Below are positions 58,031 to 64,000 of a stretch of 64,000 nt of DNA, piece by piece. A model generated the notes under the pieces. That model worked only from the letters and a program-made list of their open reading frames with translations, did no database searches and was not told the origin of the DNA. Source of the DNA: Benincasa hispida (taxonomy: Eukaryota > Streptophyta > Magnoliopsida > Cucurbitales > Cucurbitaceae). The stretch's first letter is position 1. Each line of letters begins with the position of its first letter. Location: positions 41,470,566 through 41,534,565 of the forward strand of contig NC_052353.1 of NCBI RefSeq assembly GCF_009727055.1, in the 5' to 3' direction. Position numbers and translations under genes: made by a program.

Positions 58031-58439
58031 AAAGATTTTTCAACCAATCTGATAGAACCCATTCTACTTCAAGCAATTCAACGTCTACTCGTGAGAGTTG
58101 TAAGACAAGGTTCTTCTTGAAGGATGTTGAATTGGTCTAGTTAGAGAGAGTACTCTTTGAGTGTGAAAATTGTCATAAGGGTGAAAGAATACTATTTTTC
58201 CAAATTTCTTAATTAGTTGATGTTTTTCATTATTTTCAATTGTTTTATTCAACTTTTATCCATCTTGTACTTGTGATTCATTTATTCTTTTCATTACGAG
58301 CTAAACTCCTTAATAGATTCAGTTTGGTGGATGCCGGCCTGGAAGGATGAGCTAGCTTTGTAGAATTGTGAATATACATTGTGCCTACTCACTTTATATT
58401 ATTGCCTTTGTTACTTTTATGAACTATCTTGAACTGATT

Positions 58440-58800
58440 ACTCAAGTTAACATTCTAGTTGACTCTTAATGCTAAGAAAGTTAGGACAATATTATAGATT
58501 GCATAAGAGAATTGAAGAAGTTTTGACTCAAATATCTCAGTTTTTTGTTTGTTTATAACTAACTTTGTAAATGATCAATTAGTATACTCTATAAATACCA
58601 CTAATTTTAAATTCAAATAAGAGAGTTATCATCATTTTCTTAGTTTTCTATAAATAACAAAAATCTATACGCAATCTTCATCAATAAAAAGAATTCAGAT
58701 CTTCCCGTGGACGTAGACAATCTTGTCGAAACCACGAAACACTGTGTCTCCATCTACTTGTCTTATCTTTCTTATTCATACGAGTATTTTCTTTACTGAA
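58440..58800 (+). repeat. Copia LTR-like fragment
   Basis: TATA-like CTCTATAAATACCAC (about 58589) is followed by a leader ending in CCCGTGGACGTAGACAATC and CGAAACCACG (58706-58740), a phrase I associate with the 3' part of copia LTRs. No element body is attached. Confidence 0.5.
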
Positions 58801-58829
58801 AATTGCACACCATTCAATTAACTTTCAAA

Positions 58830-59075
58830 TCGCATCGAGTAATCTGATTATCAAGTCAATCGTGTATCGATTCTTTGTTATCGAGTAGCTTCAAGTACAT
58901 CGTTTTCACCTTCAAGTTGCACCGAGTATCGTTCAAGAATCGTCGAGTACGATCGAGTATTAATTCTATTGTCATTGAGCTCCATCGAGGATTTAACAAA
59001 GACTCATTAGACGAAGAAGGGAATTCCCATCGAGGATCGAGTAGGAAGCAGTTGAGCATCGAGTTTTGAGTATGA
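58830..59075. repeat. ATCGAGTA short-word repeat cluster
   Basis: The word TCGAG recurs about nine times in 250 bases (for example CATCGAGTAATC, TATCGAGTAGC, GATCGAGTATT, CATCGAGGATCGAGTAGG). It keeps open frames on both strands that are not genes. Confidence 0.6.
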
Positions 59076-59660
59076 AGGATTTAGCAGAATATTTCTGAGG
59101 TATTTCTTCATCTCTCTAGCGTTGATCTTGAATATTTGGGCCTTGTGAAGAGTGGTCAGCCCAACAAGAATATGTGTCTAAAAGCCTAGTCATAGAATGT
59201 CATGTGATTTTAGAAATAAGACAATGCACCATACGTCATGAGTAAGAATACAAAACACAAATTTCAAAAAATCAAATACATAAAAACAAATAGTTAATCA
59301 AACAAGGCCTAAACAGTTACCAAATGGAGGCTTACTGTTTACCATTTGAGGACATTGATGTAGTAATTGGTCATACTTTATGTAATTAATAGTTATAACT
59401 TAGAATTTATTTGGAAATTTAAAAAAAAATCTAATAATTGATTGAGCTAAAAACTTAATATTATAAACACACAACTCTTTGTTAACTCTCAATCTCAATT
59501 TTCACTTTCTCATTCTCATGTCTTTCTAATATTAATTTTTTTTCTTCTCTTGATAATAGTGTGAATTATTATTATGGGATGTAAAACATAATGCTTTTTA
59601 CTTTATTTGCTAATATTAATTAGTTGAGATAAAAGAGATCTCATAGACTACAATTACATA

Positions 59661-60004
59661 TTACATATTAATATAAGTGGAAGAAGAAGAAAAGTCTTGA
59701 GCTATGGTGGAGAGTTGTTGAGTAAGTTCAAGAGGTTTTGAAGTCATGACCATATGATCTGATCCTTTAACCTCAGCCACACGATCAGGCTTATTGAAGA
59801 TAAGCATTGCCCACACCATGATCTTTGTGGTCATTTGGTCCTTCTCTGATATAATGAAAGCCCTTTTCACTGACCCATATTTCTCTTGGCTTAGTTGTAG
59901 CTCCTTCATTGACTCCAACAAACCAAACATTGCTTGAGGCCTCACCAATGTTGTTGCCAATGTCAAATCCTATATAATTACCAAACATACATACATAGTT
60001 ACTA

Positions 60005-60038
<34 letters not shown>

Positions 60039-61377
60039 CATTTCTGAGTGACGTGTCGATATTTTTTTGCCAAATTGTAATTTAGGGGCCATTTTAGTGA
60101 CATTATCATTTCTTGTCATCTGATTCTTATTTCTAGATTTTGAGAAATGGAACCGTCTGATGTCTTTTATTTTTAAATAATATTTAATAGAAATTTAGAT
60201 TTTGAAACACATAAAAATTAAATTTTTTTTTTCAGATTTTTTCCAAAAAGACGTTAACTAATAAAAGTTTGGAGGTTTGTCATTTTTTACTACTAAAATG
60301 AAAACATGATAATTAAGAGCTACCACATATTAAACTAATGATCTCTTAAGTCTTTATCTAGACCATATTCCCTATTTATTATCAAGTCAACCACGATGTT
60401 TGATAATATATTTATAAACTATAAAAAATTATAATTACTAAATAAAATTTAGATCAAATCTGGATTATTGTTACTGTGTTTTATGTTATAAATTATGTAG
60501 AATTTTTATTTGACCATATCATATTATTTATATGATATTTAATTATAACAAAAATAAAATGACTATACATTATAAAACACTATATTTATCAAAGCTTCTT
60601 ATTTTTTAATATAATTTTCACTTTAAAATTTCAAATAAAAAAGTATGGATACCTTAAAAAAATATAAATATGCATTCTTTTCAAAATTTTCATTGTTTAG
60701 ATCATAAAATTCAAAAATATATTTGCTAAACAAATCTTCACTAAATTCATTTAATTCAGTGAATTTGAAAAATTACAAAACAAGGTATTTATATTCATAT
60801 TGCATACCGGATATAAATATACCCGAGATTGATTGCTAGTTTAAAATTTCAAAGTACAAGGAAAAAAAAAGATTACTAAAGTAGGAAGAAAGATTAACAA
60901 GAAATAAAGTATTCCTTTTTCTTTAATAAAATAAAATAAAAAATCTAGAAACTTTCTATTATCCTATTTTTACTCTCTATTTTTTTTTTTTTAATGTACA
61001 ACTTATTGAGAATCTTAATAGAGTAAAGATGAAATTGAATGTTACCTAATAAGATAAGAACCCCTTAGATATATATATATATATAATAGTATATGGATAT
61101 ATATATCTGGAAAATCTAACACTAAATTAAGAGATGATCAATTTCTCACTCCATATTCCTTCTTCACATATATAAACTTATCTTTGAGTAAAAGAAAGGA
61201 TATTTACAAACCTCAGGTGGAGATAATGGGAAAAGCTTTGTTTCTAAATCTTCTTGGGAAAATAGGAAAAGATCTGGATTAGAAGCTTTGGATTTCTCCT
61301 CTGTGTAGAAGGCACTGTACATTTCAAGTATTTTCTTCTAATTTTTGTTACCAAAAGGAAAAACAAAACTTTAGTAC

Positions 61378-61413
<36 letters not shown>

Positions 61414-61902
61414 TGAAATATTTTGAAGGAATTGGATTAGATGTTAAACCTGTTCCTCTATGGAAGAAAGGCCCAAGATTGGACCAGGCATGGCTGCACT
61501 CACAAAAATGGCAACAGAGATTTTCTCAGGGAATCTCTCCATGGCCATCGAGATCCCGAGGCCGCCTAGGCTGTGTCCGACGAGAACGATCTTCTCGTCA
61601 GGTGCCAGGGCTTCCATGAAGCTCAACAATGGCTGGTAGTACTCGGTAAGCGATGTCAATGACTCGGCTTGTGTCGGGTTGATCCCCGAGGCAGCCATGT
61701 CGAGTGCAGTGACATTGTGACCAGCCGTTTGCAACAAGGTTGTGACTTTGTACCAAGACCAGGCGCCGAGGCAGGCGCCATGGACAAGCACAATGTGTGA
61801 TTTGCTCCCTTGGGAATCATCATGGAGGACACTTGAGCTTTGTGTTTGGGAACAGAAACAGAGAAAAATGAGAAGGAAAAATAGTAGCAAAAGCTTTTGC
61901 AT
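59661..61902 (-). CDS. Methylesterase (MES/SABP2 family), three exons, intact
   Basis: Exons: 61450-61902, 61212-61337 and 59661-59969. Borders are CAG|GTTTAA, TTAG|AAG, GAG|GTTTGT and ATAG|GAT, all phase 0. The joined frame gives 295 aa (151+42+102). Residues 2-18 are hydrophobic, a likely signal peptide. IVLVHGACLGAWSW (37-50) forms the oxyanion region. The catalytic triad is Ser111 in GHSLGG, Asp237 in SEKD and His265 in GSDHMVM. Such enzymes release free acids from methyl salicylate, methyl jasmonate or methyl-IAA; the substrate is not predictable here. An alternative exon 2 acceptor three bases downstream (GAAG|AAA) would drop one lysine. A TATA box lies about 70 bases upstream. The broken paralogue at 7091-12255 shares the last intron position. 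No stops or frame breaks were found. Confidence 0.92.
60008..60036. repeat. (TA)n microsatellite in methylesterase intron 2
   Basis: About 14 TA units just upstream on the plus strand of exon 3. A second, shorter TA run is at about 61070-61085. Confidence 0.9.
61381..61411. repeat. (TA)n microsatellite in methylesterase intron 1
   Basis: About 15 uninterrupted TA units in the 112-base intron between exons 1 and 2; likely variable in length between plants. Confidence 0.9.
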
Positions 61903-61972
61903 TTTTTTCTATGTTATTTGTTATCTATGCCACGAGTTGCTCTATGATAAGAGTACTCTGCCCTTCATTCAA

Positions 61973-61980
61973 TTTATAAT
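61973..61980 (-). promoter_or_regulatory. Candidate TATA box of the intact methylesterase
   Basis: The minus strand reads ATTATAAA about 70 bases before the ATG at 61900-61902. Spacing fits a plant core promoter with a short leader. Confidence 0.5.
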
Positions 61981-62739
61981 AGGAAAGATACCAGTAATAT
62001 TTGAATATATTTTGAGCTGCATCTATCTTTTCGTAGTGTTACTGCAATCAAATAATAAAAAAATTGAAAATATCTAAATATGAGAACAAAAAAATGAGTC
62101 ACATGACTAGAGATTGGACAACTGTGTGACAAAAATATTTTTGTGAAATTTCAGTTTGTTTCTTTCTTTTTTTTCCTCTTTAATTGATCCATATTTTCAT
62201 GTATATAATAAAAAAAATTTTAAAAGTTTGAAAAAAATTATGTGTAACTTAGGTTGTAGCTAAAATTTTTTCCAAGTATTTTGGCCTTTTGATAGCTCTA
62301 GAATAAAATTTAATTTTATATAATTTAAATCACTTCTGTACAAAAGCCTTTCAAAGTTGTTCATTTAAAGTGTGTTAAAAGGTAGCCCTTTTGTAATGAT
62401 TTTAAATGATGAATATTTTTTTATAACAAATCTTAATAAATAAATTATTTTTGGTTTTTAAAATAGTAAATCATTGATTATTTTAATTCGACACGTGGAA
62501 TTTTTTTCCGTTTTTGTTTTTTTTTCTTTTTTCTTTTTTTTTTTTTTCTTTTTTTGTTTTTGTTTTTTTGCTATTAGAGGTAAGGATTCGAAGTTTGATC
62601 TTTTTGTTCAATTGAATGGACGATATAAGCTTACAACCAAGTGTAAAGACAAAATGGTCCCCAATTGCAGTATTTAAGTGACAATGAAACAATTAATTAA
62701 TGACATGACAAAGATGAAAGGAAAATTAAACGCAAAAAA

Positions 62740-62935
62740 TGAGAAAATTTTCATATTGGGAAGAAATGTCAAATTATTTACAGAAATAGTAAAAAAAAAT
62801 ACTGACTTCTATCCATTTCTATTACTAAAAGATATTATCTCTATCAATCTCTATCAAAAAAGATTAAAATTTTTCTATTTTATATAAATAGTTTCTTTTA
62901 TTTTTCTATTTTTGAAAATTTCTCTAAAAAATATA
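62740..62935. repeat. TCTATCA palindromic repeat, diverged copy 3
   Basis: ATTATTTACAGAAATAGTAA on the left, CTCTATCAATCTCTATCAA in the centre and TTTTCTATTTTTGAAAATTT on the right match the layout of the 8758-8965 copy. Confidence 0.5.
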
Positions 62936-62954
62936 AATACACTTCGACATTTTA

Positions 62955-63215
62955 GACCTCATTTGATTTTTTCTTTTTTTATAAAAAAATAAGCCTATTT
63001 CATTTACATTTCTTACCATGATTTGCATCTTTTTTAAGTACAATGGTTGAATTTTTAATCAAATTCTAAAAATAAAAACAACCTTTTGAACTCTACTTTT
63101 TTTTTTTTTGTTCATAACAAAGGAAGAAATTTGGAGGTGGGAGTAGTGTCCATAGATTTAGTTTTTAAAAAAAATAAATAAATAAAACAATTACTAAATG
63201 GAATATTAATTTTTT
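62955..63215. mobile_element. GTTTGGTAAC-family MITE, diverged
   Basis: It starts GACCTCATTTGATTTTTTC and ends AACAATTACTAAATGG, with the internal pieces TAAGTACAATGGTTGAATTT and ATTTGGAGGTGGGAGTAGTG typical of the family. Confidence 0.6.
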
Positions 63216-63414
63216 AAGTTTAAGATAATCTATAGTCCTACAACTCTCTTAGTTAATCTGTTAACTTTCTGCTATATAAAGTTGACTAGAGATTTGTTAT
63301 TATTATTCTTAAGCTAACGTTTCTAAGATATAATGATCTTATACATTTTAAGTTTTAAGTTGTTGATGTGGCCAAAATTTTATTATTATTATTATATACA
63401 TGCATTTTTTAGGA

Positions 63415-63610
63415 TGTTCTAAAATAAAGAAAACTATTGAAAATATTTCAAATATAGTAAAATGTTATTGTTTATTAATGATAAACAAAGATAGATATTG
63501 ATAGACTACTATCATCTATCAGTGATCTATCACTGTCTATCACAGATAGATAGTGACATTTTGATATATTTGAAAATATTTTCAACAGTTTTACTATTTA
63601 AAACAATTAT
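63415..63610. repeat. TCTATCA palindromic repeat, copy 4
   Basis: Dense TCTATCA/TGATAGA words (for example ATCTATCAGTGATCTATCAC) between mirrored arms TGAAAATATTTCAAATATAG and ATATTTGAAAATATTTTC. The best example of the family here. Confidence 0.7.
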
Positions 63611-64000
63611 CTTCTTTTTAGTAAAACTCAAATTTAAGAAGTTGATGTCGACAAAAATGCCACTACCTTAATTTTACAAAACATCGATAGAGATATTGAA
63701 AATATCAATAATCGATAGATATTCCTAAAAAAATTTATAAGAAGAATAAATAATTGATAGATATTTCTAGCCATTTATCACATTTCATTTTGTTGCTTAT
63801 TTTTTAATTTCAGAGAGATTTGATTTTTATTCTCCTATTATATCAACATCAAATCTATAGATGTATTGAAATATTGATGAAATTGATGACATATTCTGAA
63901 AATGTAATATTCTGGTTAGAACTAAAACTGGGACAAGATAAAAACTTAAAATGGCTAATTTCAAAAATTAACTAATTTTTTGTTAACTATGTTATGAAAA
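63611..64000. other. AT-rich sequence, no gene seen
   Basis: Contains ATCGATAGA/TTGATAGATATT words (63680-63760) that may be another decayed repeat. The window ends here. Confidence 0.45.

Noticed and set aside
62474..62692. Phe/Lys-rich open frames on both strands
   Set aside because: Caused by a poly(T)-rich tract; no other support.

Overview
The window is plant nuclear DNA from a dicot. The genes have introns, long AT-rich stretches separate them, and plant-type Ty1/copia, Ty3/gypsy, CACTA, hAT-MITE and other MITE sequences make up most of it. The gag type of the gypsy element, the AT-rich MITE family with GTTTGGTAAC-like ends and the TCTATCA-rich palindromic repeat are ones I associate with Cucurbitaceae. 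The family assignment is therefore an inference from memory of repeat types, not a search result. I saw no RNA genes, CRISPR arrays or bacterial features.

Only three host gene loci can be supported, all on the minus strand. (1) 7091-12255 is a methylesterase (MES/SABP2 type alpha/beta hydrolase) gene in two exons split by a 4.3 kb MITE-filled intron. A single in-frame TAA breaks an otherwise complete reading frame. (2) 25284-30482 is a complete three-exon 2-oxoglutarate/Fe(II) dioxygenase gene (353 aa) with all iron and 2-oxoglutarate ligands; a frameshifted copy of its last exon lies at 14715-14977. (3) 59661-61902 is a complete three-exon methylesterase gene (295 aa), a paralogue of the first.

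Layout: 1-4800 holds decayed copia remnants and LTRs. 4800-14400 is the first methylesterase locus with several generations of MITEs. 14440-15010 is the duplicated dioxygenase tail. 16426-24819 is a decayed, 5'-truncated CACTA element (TNP2, DUF4216, PF03004-type transposase, Ulp1-like protease) interrupted by a 1.9 kb probable solo LTR with perfect 5-bp target duplications. 25284-30482 is the dioxygenase gene, whose first intron carries MITEs. 34296-49266 is a second CACTA element with both termini and a TAG target duplication; it is an internal-deletion derivative invaded by an 8.8 kb gypsy-type element (35303-44098, TSD CTAGC) and a 1.6 kb solo LTR (45434-47071, TSD AGCTT). 49680-54620 holds two decayed copia fragments. 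56647-57061 is a hAT MITE. 59661-61902 is the intact methylesterase. 62-64 kb holds more MITE copies.

The host genes do not form an operon-like unit. Two are members of one esterase family, and the dioxygenase may also act on small signalling molecules or specialised metabolites, but no shared pathway can be shown from sequence. I found no clearly new biological system. The most interesting structures are the three-level nested transposon at 34-49 kb, a gypsy element whose pol region is absent and whose 3' half is satellite-like arrays, MITEs nested inside the termini of their own family, and a C-to-T stop-codon signature shared by decayed retroelements and the broken methylesterase.
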